Shown: one piece after another, positions 6,850 through 14,111 of the stretch
Position numbering within the stretch: position 1 is the stretch's first letter
How the letters are laid out: each line of letters opens with the position of its first letter
Assembly (NCBI GenBank): GCA_963717515.1
Contig: OY970338.1
Span: forward strand, 930,001 to 994,000
Source: CAYXZQ01 sp963717515
Lineage (GTDB): Archaea > Nanobdellota > Nanobdellia > Woesearchaeales > DSVV01
DNA length: 64,000 nt
Direction of reading: 5' to 3'
Made by a program: the position numbers and the translations under genes
The notes under the pieces: model-generated
What the model was told of the DNA's origin: nothing
Database searches by the model: none
Seen by the model: the letters and a program-made list of their open reading frames with translations, nothing else

Positions 6850-8778
6850 ATGATGTTCCAGCTGAAATCGGATTTCAAACCCAGGGGCTCGCAGCCCGAG
6901 GCCATAAAGAAGCTCGTCAGCGGCCTTTTGGCTGGCAACAGGTTCCAGACTCTTCTCGGGATCACAGGCTCTGGAAAGACATTCACCATAGCAAATGTCA
7001 TAAACCAGGTCCAGAGGCCGACGCTTGTCCTCGCCCACAACAAGACCCTTGCAGCGCAGCTCTACAATGAACTCAGGGATTTCTTCCCTGGTAACAGGGT
7101 CGAGTATTTTGTCTCGTACTATGACTACTACCAGCCGGAGTCATACATACCTCAGAAGGACCAGTACATCGAGAAGGATACGCAGGTCAACCCGAAGATC
7201 GAGCAGATGCGCCTCTCTGCGACAGCATCGCTGATGTCAAGGAAGGATGTGATAATCGTAGCCTCTGTCTCATGCATATACAGCCTGGGAAAGCCTGAGA
7301 ATTTCCGTGAGCTGGGATTCGAGCTCAAGAAAGGGCAGAAGGCAAAGAGAAACGACATCCTGCAGAAGCTCATAAATATCCAGTTCGAGAGAAACGACAT
7401 GGAGCTCATGCCCGGAAGGTTCAGGGTCAAGGGCGACACCATCGACATGATTCCCGGCTATCAGAACAACATTATACGGATCGAGCTCTTCGGCGACGAG
7501 ATAGAGAAGATCCATGAGATCGAGAAGACCTCTGGAAAGGCAGTCGATTCGTTTGATTATTTCTATGTGTATCCGGCAAGGCATTTCGTGATATCCGAGG
7601 ATGAGAAGAGGAAGGCAATCGGCGAGATAAAAGCCGAGCTTGAGCTTCGGTTTGGGGAACTTGACATGATAGAGCAGCACAGGCTAAGGCAGCGGACGCT
7701 CTACGATATCGAGATGATAGAAGAGACAGGTTTCTGCAAGGGCATAGAGAACTATTCCAGGCATTTCGACGGCAGGAAGCCAGGTGAGAAGCCCTATACC
7801 CTGCTTGATTATTTCCCTGACGACTTCATATTCATAATAGACGAGTCCCACCAGACAATACCCCAGCTCCACGGCATGTACAACGGGGATTATTCAAGGA
7901 AAAAGACCCTTGTCGATTTCGGGTTCCGACTGCCGAGCGCCCTTGACAACAGGCCCCTGAAGTTCCATGAGACAGAGGAGTATTTCAGGAACACGATATT
8001 CGTCTCTGCGACACCAGCGGAATACGAGCTCGGAAAATCCAAGCAGGTGGTCGAGCAGATAATCAGACCGACAGGACTTATCGACCCGGAGGTGGAGATA
8101 AGGAAGATAGAGGGACAGGTCGATGATCTCAAGAAGGAGATTAAAAAGACGATTGAAAAAGGCAACAGGGTGCTTGTGACAACGCTCACAAAGAAGCTTG
8201 CAGAAGAGCTTACAGAGTTCCTCGCTGAGGATAATTTCAGGACAAGGTACCTGCATTCTGAGATAGACACACTCGAGAGGACTGAGATAATAAGGGAGCT
8301 CAGGCTCGGGAAATTCGACGTGCTTGTAGGCATCAATCTCCTTAGAGAGGGCCTTGACATCCCAGAGGTAGGGTTCATAGGAATACTTGATGCAGACAAG
8401 GAGGGGTTTCTGAGGGATGCAAGGAGCCTGATACAGATAATAGGCAGGGCAGCCAGGAACACTGACTCAAAAGTGATACTCTACGCCGACAACATGACAA
8501 AATCCATAAAAGAGGCTGTCGCAGAGACTTACAGGAGAAGGAGCCTTCAGATAGAATACAACAGGAAGCACAATATAACGCCCAAGACCATCATCAAGCC
8601 TATCAAGGAGAAGGTAGTCGAGATAAAAGATGTCAAGTCAGTGCCAAAAAAAGAGATACCTAACATGATAATAGGTCTTGAGGCTGAGATGGCAGAGGCA
8701 GCTGACAGGCTTGACTTTGAGGAGGCGATCCAGCTCAGGGAGAGGATAAGGAAGCTCAGGGAGCGCATCTCAAAATGA
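6850..8778 (+). CDS. uvrB: Excinuclease ABC subunit B
   Basis: UvrB is the DNA-damage-verifying helicase of bacterial-type nucleotide excision repair, working with UvrA and UvrC. The 642 residues carry Walker A (GITGSGKTFT, about residue 38), the beta-hairpin region that clamps one strand (YYDYYQPESYIPQKDQY), the DESH helicase box (IDESHQTIPQ), helicase motifs V and VI (GINLLREGLDIPEV; QIIGRAARN) and the C-terminal UVR domain that contacts UvrC (LDFEEAIQLRERIRKLRE). Length is close to the usual 660-680. A TATA-like tttataa at 6819-6825 supports the ATG at 6850. uvrA and uvrC are not in the window. The gene is of bacterial origin, as in several archaeal groups. Confidence 0.97.
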   Translation: MMFQLKSDFKPRGSQPEAIKKLVSGLLAGNRFQTLLGITGSGKTFTIANVINQVQRPTLVLAHNKTLAAQLYNELRDFFPGNRVEYFVSYYDYYQPESYIPQKDQYIEKDTQVNPKIEQMRLSATASLMSRKDVIIVASVSCIYSLGKPENFRELGFELKKGQKAKRNDILQKLINIQFERNDMELMPGRFRVKGDTIDMIPGYQNNIIRIELFGDEIEKIHEIEKTSGKAVDSFDYFYVYPARHFVISEDEKRKAIGEIKAELELRFGELDMIEQHRLRQRTLYDIEMIEETGFCKGIENYSRHFDGRKPGEKPYTLLDYFPDDFIFIIDESHQTIPQLHGMYNGDYSRKKTLVDFGFRLPSALDNRPLKFHETEEYFRNTIFVSATPAEYELGKSKQVVEQIIRPTGLIDPEVEIRKIEGQVDDLKKEIKKTIEKGNRVLVTTLTKKLAEELTEFLAEDNFRTRYLHSEIDTLERTEIIRELRLGKFDVLVGINLLREGLDIPEVGFIGILDADKEGFLRDARSLIQIIGRAARNTDSKVILYADNMTKSIKEAVAETYRRRSLQIEYNRKHNITPKTIIKPIKEKVVEIKDVKSVPKKEIPNMIIGLEAEMAEAADRLDFEEAIQLRERIRKLRERISK

Positions 8779-8891
8779 CTGGTCCGAATGCATATGCACC
8801 TTAGATTATGATATCTCTTCGATATCTCTTCATTCACGTATTGAATAAATTTAAATACTCAGCCCCAACCATGGTCCCGGGGGGTGATTGA

Positions 8892-9131
8892 ATGAAATCT
8901 GAAGTCGTTGAGAAACTGGCCGCTTTGATAACAGCTGCTTTCGGCCTTGTCGCAGCGCTTGCATGGAACAGTGCCATCACTGCAATGTTTGTGGGCCCGT
9001 GCGGAACAGAGGGTGCCGGAGTCCTATGCAGCCTTTCAGCAGGAGGCCCATGGGTCTATGCAGTCTTTGTCACCATCATTGCTGTGATTGCGACTATCTG
9101 GATAGGTAAAGTCGCTGAGAAAAAGAAGTGA
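8892..9131 (+). CDS. DUF5654 family small membrane protein
   Basis: A 79-residue protein with two membrane segments: residues 8-33 (KLAALITAAFGLVAALAWN) and about 53-73. The first segment is the hallmark of DUF5654, a family common in archaea with unknown function. A GGGGGGTGAT ribosome binding site (8879-8888) and an upstream TATA-like atttaaata (about 8847-8856) define the start. A T-tract terminates the gene, so it is monocistronic. Confidence 0.8.
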   Translation: MKSEVVEKLAALITAAFGLVAALAWNSAITAMFVGPCGTEGAGVLCSLSAGGPWVYAVFVTIIAVIATIWIGKVAEKKK

Positions 9132-9138
9132 TTCTTAA

Positions 9139-9153
9139 TTTTTTCTTTTTTTT
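9139..9153 (+). terminator. T-rich terminator
   Basis: A T-run with one C follows the DUF5654 stop by a few bases, typical of archaeal U-tract termination. Confidence 0.55.
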
Positions 9154-9241
9154 GTACCTCTAATATTGACCGAGACTTTCAAAATTTTGCATATTCAGAT
9201 TTATGAATAATTTTAAATATGAATTAAAAAATCAATTCCTG

Positions 9242-10273
9242 ATGGGCCTGACGAAAAAGCAGTACAACCAGATAAGGGATGAGCTTGACACATGCACAAG
9301 GCCGCTCTTCTATTTCCATGACGATCCTGACGGGCTATGCTCGTTTCTACAGTTCTATAATTACATACATGAAGGCTACGGGGTCGTTGTCAAGAGCAGG
9401 CCGCTAATCGACATGAAGTTCCTTGGGAAGGTCGAGACCTACAATCCTGACAAGATATTCGTCCTTGACATCGCCGGCATTGAGCAGGAATTCGTGGATT
9501 CTGCAAAAAGGCCCCTTATCTGGGTCGACCATCATCCGCGCCAGGAGATCGAAAGGGTCAGGTACTTCAACCCCATGCCAAAGGGCAATCCCTGCGTGTC
9601 ATACCTAACCTACAAGACCGTAAAAGAGAGCCTCTGGATTGCAATGGTAGGATGCATCAGCGACATGTACTGGCCAAAGGACCTGCTGGGTGAATTCAGG
9701 AAAAGATATCCAGGCCTTCTGCCGAAGAAAATCAAGGATGTGCGCACCGCCCTGTATGAAAGCGACGCAGGGAAGCTTGCCAGGATATTCTCTGCAGTGC
9801 TGAAAGGTACGAGCAGCGATGCGATGAAATATGTAAAGGCTCTTACAAGGGTGAAGGAGCCTGGGGAGATACTGGACCAGGAGGATGCAAGGGGCAAATT
9901 CATATTCAAGAGATACAAGGAGATAGACAGGGAATACCAGAAGCTCCTCAGGGCCGCTAAAAAGAAGGTGACTGATGACAGCATAGCACTTTTCATATAC
10001 AGGGAAAGCAAGTTCGCTTTTTCCGGCGACATTGCAAATGAGATGCTCTACAGGTTCCCGGAAAAGCTCGTCATCATAGGAAGGGAGAAGAGCGGCGAGG
10101 TCAAGTGCAGCCTGCGCTCAAACGACCTGGTGCTTCCGCCGATGATAGGGAAGGCCCTTGTGGGATGCGAGGGATACGGTGGAGGACATGACCATGCGTG
10201 CGGGGCCTGCATAAAGCAGGAGGATTTCGAGAGGTTCATGGAGAATCTCAGGGGTCAACTGGATACAAATTGA
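9242..10273 (+). CDS. DHH superfamily phosphoesterase (RecJ-like)
   Basis: A 343-residue metal-dependent phosphoesterase or nuclease. It has motif I FHDDPDGLCS, motif II VLDIAG, the DHH signature WVDHHP, and a C-terminal DHHA1-type domain ending GYGGGHDHACGACI that would hold the nucleic acid or nucleotide. Archaeal relatives include GAN-type RecJ nucleases and oligoribonucleases. I prefer the ATG at 9242 over 9203 because the TATA-like ttttaaat (9211-9218) overlaps the longer N-terminus and lies about 28 bp before 9242. Its last 19 bp overlap the convergent sigma-like gene. Confidence 0.85.
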   Translation: MGLTKKQYNQIRDELDTCTRPLFYFHDDPDGLCSFLQFYNYIHEGYGVVVKSRPLIDMKFLGKVETYNPDKIFVLDIAGIEQEFVDSAKRPLIWVDHHPRQEIERVRYFNPMPKGNPCVSYLTYKTVKESLWIAMVGCISDMYWPKDLLGEFRKRYPGLLPKKIKDVRTALYESDAGKLARIFSAVLKGTSSDAMKYVKALTRVKEPGEILDQEDARGKFIFKRYKEIDREYQKLLRAAKKKVTDDSIALFIYRESKFAFSGDIANEMLYRFPEKLVIIGREKSGEVKCSLRSNDLVLPPMIGKALVGCEGYGGGHDHACGACIKQEDFERFMENLRGQLDTN

Positions 10274-11418
10274 TAAAGGATTTCCCTGACTTTGTACGAC
10301 GCAGCCATTTTTTTCAGGTTTTTTTCTATAATCTGTTTGGCTCTCTGCTTTGCCCCCTTATATTTGTATTTCTCTCCGATCTCTTTAAAAGTATGCTCCC
10401 TGTCATAACCAATGGCGTATTTCATCTTAATCATGTCTCTTGCCTTTCTATCCAGCCTATCCAATTCAGCTGTCAACTTTTCTGATAGGTCATTTCCGCA
10501 GACAGCAGAAAAAGGCGAGGGCATCTTATCATCTGCAATAATATCAATTCTTGGAACATCATAATTTTTATGTGTTTTCTCATCAAGTGAAAAGGTTTGA
10601 TTCATGAGTATCATATATTCCGACACTTTTTTTTTTGGCAGATTGGACAAATCCGCAAGCTCTCTAATTGTTGCATCCTCTCCTGTCCGGCGATAGATCT
10701 CATCCTTATACCGCATGATGGCAAAATATTTTTTTGCTGCATCAAGGCCCAACTTATCATTACTTCCTTTGATAATGGCCATCATCATGTAGCATTTTAT
10801 CCAATAGGCTGCGTATGTGCTGAATCTGTTGGTTTTTCTATTTTCGGCATTTTCCGCTGCTGAAAACAGGCCCCAATTGCCTTCATTCACAAGATCTGAA
10901 AACTCAATATTTGGGTTCTCTGACATATGATAATTTAGATTACTATAGCTCTTTGCGATGATTTTCACAAGATCCTGCTGCGAGTCCACCAGGATATTGA
11001 CATCCATCATTTTTTTGTCGACATAACTCTTCAGGGATTGTGCAGTGCCATTGAATGATTTTTTTGCATTCATCTCATTGACAATGGAATGCCCATATTC
11101 ATTGTCGACAAGCAAAGGAAAAAGCCTGCTATTGACAATCTTCCTGATATAGTCCCCATATTTCCCGTTCGATGAGCCATTATTGTTTAATTCTGAAGCA
11201 GAATTAAGATTTGGCCTGAAGATATCGATATGCGTTTTCCAATGGGGCCTGGTTCCTTCTAAATATTCCAATGGAGGATAAATAAAATCAGGAAATCTGG
11301 GAATACCCATTGCAATATTGAATATCTTCTCTTTTTCGATATTTTTATGCCTGATTATCTGCCTCTCCTGTTCCCGGCTGAGCCTTCTGTCCCCATTTTG
11401 CCTATAGTTTATCATCAT
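10255..11418 (-). CDS. Sigma-70-like RNA polymerase factor
   Basis: A 387-residue protein with the domain order of bacterial sigma-70 factors. Region 2: FSDLVNEGNWGLFSAAE (residues 173-189) and NRFSTYAAYWIKCYMMMAI (197-215), which keeps the aromatic residues used in -10 melting. Region 3: YRRTGEDATIRELADLSNL then a helix ending FSLDEKT (242-282). Region 4: LDRLDRKARDMIKMKYAIGY and THTFKEIGEKY-type helix-turn-helix with AKQRAKQIIEKNLKKM (319-371), matching the TRERVRQIE segment of true sigmas. The N-terminal 145 residues are unlike known region 1. Archaeal polymerase normally uses TBP and TFB, so the target is unclear. The surrounding genes are archaeal, and it overlaps the DHH gene by 19 bp. 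It may be a recruited DNA-binding regulator or come from a mobile element. Confidence 0.85.
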   Translation of the reverse strand: MMINYRQNGDRRLSREQERQIIRHKNIEKEKIFNIAMGIPRFPDFIYPPLEYLEGTRPHWKTHIDIFRPNLNSASELNNNGSSNGKYGDYIRKIVNSRLFPLLVDNEYGHSIVNEMNAKKSFNGTAQSLKSYVDKKMMDVNILVDSQQDLVKIIAKSYSNLNYHMSENPNIEFSDLVNEGNWGLFSAAENAENRKTNRFSTYAAYWIKCYMMMAIIKGSNDKLGLDAAKKYFAIMRYKDEIYRRTGEDATIRELADLSNLPKKKVSEYMILMNQTFSLDEKTHKNYDVPRIDIIADDKMPSPFSAVCGNDLSEKLTAELDRLDRKARDMIKMKYAIGYDREHTFKEIGEKYKYKGAKQRAKQIIEKNLKKMAASYKVREILYQFVSS

Positions 11419-11425
11419 TATATTT

Positions 11426-11442
11426 TTTCACTACTTGTGAAA
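11426..11442 (-). promoter_or_regulatory. 17-bp palindrome at the sigma-like gene start site
   Basis: TTTCAC-TACTT-GTGAAA is a perfect 6-5-6 inverted repeat lying 8-24 bp before the ATG of the sigma-like gene. The best TATA-like sequence on this strand (ttttatatat on the plus strand, about 11459-11468) predicts a TSS near 11438, inside the palindrome. It is a candidate operator or leader hairpin. Confidence 0.4.
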
Positions 11443-11520
11443 GAAGAATATTTCATGATTTTATATATTTTTGCATATAGGTAAACTTTATATATAAAAT
11501 CCAAGTCCTATCGATAATAC

Positions 11521-11659
11521 GCGTCGGTGGTCTAATGGCTACAACCTTTTATGTAATGCAATAATCGGTTGCTGTAAATGACTGCGGCCTTCCATAATCC
11601 TACAGCAACATGCGGATTGAAGCGAGCCGCCTATCCGGGTTCAAATCCCGGCCGACGCA
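11521..11659 (+). tRNA. tRNA-Gly(UCC) with two introns
   Basis: Acceptor arms GCGTCGG/CCGACGC (11521-11527, 11652-11658) and T-arm CCGGG-TTCAAAT-CCCGG (11635-11651) are clear. Removing 11541-11577 (37 nt, in the D-arm) and 11595-11624 (30 nt, after position 37) gives a 72-nt tRNA with anticodon loop CTTCCAA, so anticodon TCC. Intron 2 forms a textbook bulge-helix-bulge: GCGGC, CTTC paired to GAAG, bulges CAT and CGA, inner helix AATCC/GGATT. Intron 1 has the inner helix CAACC/GGTTG and a weaker central helix ATGG/CTGT. CCA is not encoded. A TATA-like tttatatataaa at about 11487-11498 is well placed. Confidence 0.9.
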
Positions 11660-11891
11660 TATATTTTCTTTGATTATCCTGAATGTTTCCGGGATTTGAA
11701 CACACTGCGAAAACCTTACTATTTTCTTGTGCCTCTCGTTGACTTCGTCAACTTCAAGGAATCCCGGCCGACGCATATATTTTCTTTGATTAACCTGAAT
11801 GTTTCCGGGATTTGAACACACTGCGAAAACCTTACTGTTTTCTTGTGCCTCTCGTTGACTTCGTCAACTTCAAGGAATCCCGGCCGACGCA
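11644..11891 (+). repeat. 116-bp tandem repeat containing tRNA-Gly 3' end
   Basis: Two units (11644-11759 and 11760-11875) are 116 bp each and differ at two bases; a third partial copy starts at 11876. Each unit begins with the last 16 bases of the tRNA-Gly gene (AATCCCGGCCGACGCA). Each also holds an inverted copy of the T-arm (CCGGGATTTGAAC, 11689-11701 and 11805-11817) and a hairpin GTTGAC-TTC-GTCAAC. No protein is encoded with confidence. The repeats are non-coding and look like duplicated tRNA-derived sequence. Confidence 0.85.
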
Positions 11892-11914
11892 TATATTCCA
11901 TTCCATAGGAGAAT

Positions 11915-13225
11915 TCACTTTCCAAGAACCACCCGTTCTATCTCATAAACGCCCAGATTCGGCGCCCCGAGATATCCATCCCAGCAGAGATTCGCAAGCC
12001 TGCCGTCATTGAGCCAGTCAAACAGCCACTCGCATATGTAATCCGGATTATCCTGCTCAATCCCGAAGTTATGACGCAACAGCCATTGCTTGTTATAGAT
12101 CTCGTGCGCCCCGACTGGCGGTGAAATGATGATGGGGATTCCAAGAGCTGTATAAAAACTGATCTCACTTGGTTTTGACCATAACATATCGGTTGTTTTC
12201 AGAGCTTCGTTGAACCTTTCAAAATAGGCTCTTTTGTTCAACGCATTGATCTGGCTTATCCCAATTCCTGCTTCCTTTTCAAGACCATAATCAAGTATCA
12301 TCTTGTCGACCTTCTGTGAAATCTCAAGCCTTGTGCCTGTCACTACAAACAGCCTTATCTTCTTCTTTAATATCTCATTCTTCAGGCTGCTGATTATCCT
12401 TTCGACAATCTCACTCTGAGCACCAGCTCCTCCGATAGCGCACATGAGCGTCAGGGGATGATCGCTTCTTTTCGGTATGTCTTGTTCCAGGTGCTTTTTC
12501 ATGTGGGACCTGTACTTGTCGATGAAGCATCTGCCTGGATCAAGGTTGGCCAGTCTGTTCGCAACTGTCTTCTTGAGGATATTTTTCTCCCTTCCGCCGA
12601 TCAGCTCTTTGGGAAGCGGAAACCCTGTGTCAAAAATCCTTGTCCTGGGCACACCGTATTGCATAAGCCTTTTTGTCGTGTGCTTTGTGGGGGAGAGATA
12701 TCTTACCTTGGATCTTTTCGGGTCCTTGGCGACCCAGACCCTGCTGATATCGCTGTCTGTTACAACACAGTATACATCCTCTTTCCCATTGTAATCCGCA
12801 GCCAAAGCAGGGATGAAATAAGTAGTGATGAACGGACGCCTGTCTTTTTTAGTGAATTCAGAGACACTCCTGCAAAGCCCCTTCCTGATAAGCCTATCTA
12901 TATAATTGACTTCAAAATTTGATTTTGACAGGTCCCTGAAAGGATAATAAGGGGATATGTGCTGCAGCTTATCATACATCTTAAAGACTGCCTTCCCTAT
13001 TACTGGAAACCCTGTCATCCTGGATATCCAGTCATAGAACTTATGGGTCTTGCGCCAAAGCCTTTTTTCATCATCCTGGATGATCTTGTCGCTGTTGGCA
13101 GTGATGATCCGGTCATAAGCGATATCTTTCAGAGGGTATGCTGCCCTTGCATGGCCATATCCCATATCGACAGAGATTACCCATGCCTTATTGAATTTCT
13201 GATTCGGCCTTTGATCTGCCATCAA
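11915..13225 (-). CDS. GT-B-like glycosyltransferase homologue
   Basis: A 436-residue protein with an N-terminal VDMGYGHARAAYPLKDIA segment that resembles the GxGHxRAA loop of MurG/MGDG-synthase-type GT-B enzymes, and C-terminal nucleotide-sugar-site-like elements (MCAIGGAGAQSEIVERI; LWSKPSEISFYTALGIPIII; PPVGAHE). The overall layout fits GT28-like transferases that add sugar to a lipid. The acceptor is unknown. A TATA-like tttttaaa about 25 bp upstream supports the start (ATGATG at 13225/13222). It is convergent with the tRNA-Gly repeat region. Confidence 0.65.
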   Translation of the reverse strand: MMADQRPNQKFNKAWVISVDMGYGHARAAYPLKDIAYDRIITANSDKIIQDDEKRLWRKTHKFYDWISRMTGFPVIGKAVFKMYDKLQHISPYYPFRDLSKSNFEVNYIDRLIRKGLCRSVSEFTKKDRRPFITTYFIPALAADYNGKEDVYCVVTDSDISRVWVAKDPKRSKVRYLSPTKHTTKRLMQYGVPRTRIFDTGFPLPKELIGGREKNILKKTVANRLANLDPGRCFIDKYRSHMKKHLEQDIPKRSDHPLTLMCAIGGAGAQSEIVERIISSLKNEILKKKIRLFVVTGTRLEISQKVDKMILDYGLEKEAGIGISQINALNKRAYFERFNEALKTTDMLWSKPSEISFYTALGIPIIISPPVGAHEIYNKQWLLRHNFGIEQDNPDYICEWLFDWLNDGRLANLCWDGYLGAPNLGVYEIERVVLGK

Positions 13226-13325
13226 TCTGTTTTTAGTATTCAGGTTTAAAAAGTTTATGATGCTGCCTCATCATAATCAGCATATCTCACAACCTTTAAA
13301 TAATACAAACAAAAATCATCTTCCA

Positions 13326-13970
13326 ATGAAAATCCTCGGAATAGACGAAGCTGGCAGGGGGCCTGTCATAGGTCCGATGGTCATGGCAGGGGTCCTGGTG
13401 GATGACAGGGACCAGGCAAGGCTTGAAAAGCTCAAGCTGAAGGACTCGAAGGCATATACAAAAAAAAGGCGCGAGGAGCTATTCGGTAGGATAATCACTG
13501 TAATAGACAAGTATGAGATCCTCATCATCAACCCACCTGAAATAGATGATGCCCTCAACAGCCCGTCATCGAACCTGAACTGGCTGGAAGCTGACAAGAT
13601 GCTCGAGCTCATACATATCCTGAGGCCGGACAAGGTGATCGGAGACTGCCCGAGCACAAACATCAGGAGGTTCACGGATTATGTCAGGAACAGGCTGGAT
13701 AATTCTAAGATCAAGCTGGCATTCGAGCACAAGGCTGACGAGAATTATCCGGTCGTCTCTGCTGCATCGATTCTTGCAAAAGTGACAAGGGACAATTCTA
13801 TAGAGACCCTGAAGAAGATATATGGGGACTTCGGCTCAGGCTACATGAGCGACCCGAAGACTCAAGAGTTCATCAAGAGGGACCATTCGCTTCCCATCTA
13901 CAGGAAGACATGGGTGACCTGGAAGCAGGTCTCAGGCATGAAGAGCCAGAGAAGCCTGGGCGATTTCTGA
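13326..13970 (+). CDS. rnhB: Ribonuclease HII
   Basis: RNase HII cleaves RNA in RNA-DNA hybrids and single embedded ribonucleotides. The 214 residues contain the catalytic GIDEAGRGPVIGPMV N-terminus (Asp and Glu), LKDSKAYTKKRR, an Asp in VIGDCPST, and HKADENYPVVSAASILAKV with the fourth acidic residue. Length is normal. A TATA-like tttaaata at about 13295-13302 lies 28 bp before the ATG at 13326, so the 23 in-frame codons upstream are not used. Confidence 0.96.
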   Translation: MKILGIDEAGRGPVIGPMVMAGVLVDDRDQARLEKLKLKDSKAYTKKRREELFGRIITVIDKYEILIINPPEIDDALNSPSSNLNWLEADKMLELIHILRPDKVIGDCPSTNIRRFTDYVRNRLDNSKIKLAFEHKADENYPVVSAASILAKVTRDNSIETLKKIYGDFGSGYMSDPKTQEFIKRDHSLPIYRKTWVTWKQVSGMKSQRSLGDF

Positions 13971-14111
13971 GCATTTGATGAAGGATTTTCCCCATGACAC
14001 ATTCTGTTAACCTATTTAACAATAAAAGGTTTTCAGCAGGAAATTCCCTCTTAATCAAAAGCTTTAAATACTACAAAAAATTGAGTAAAATCAGTTTTCA
14101 CGTGAAAAAGC

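Noticed and set aside
11644..11891. Possible attachment sites of an integrated element
   Set aside because: The tRNA 3' end copies are only 116 bp apart and no integrase or other mobile genes lie between or beside them.
12458..12922. Plus-strand reading frame inside the GT-B-like gene
   Set aside because: It is antisense to a gene with recognisable glycosyltransferase-like motifs and has no start signals.
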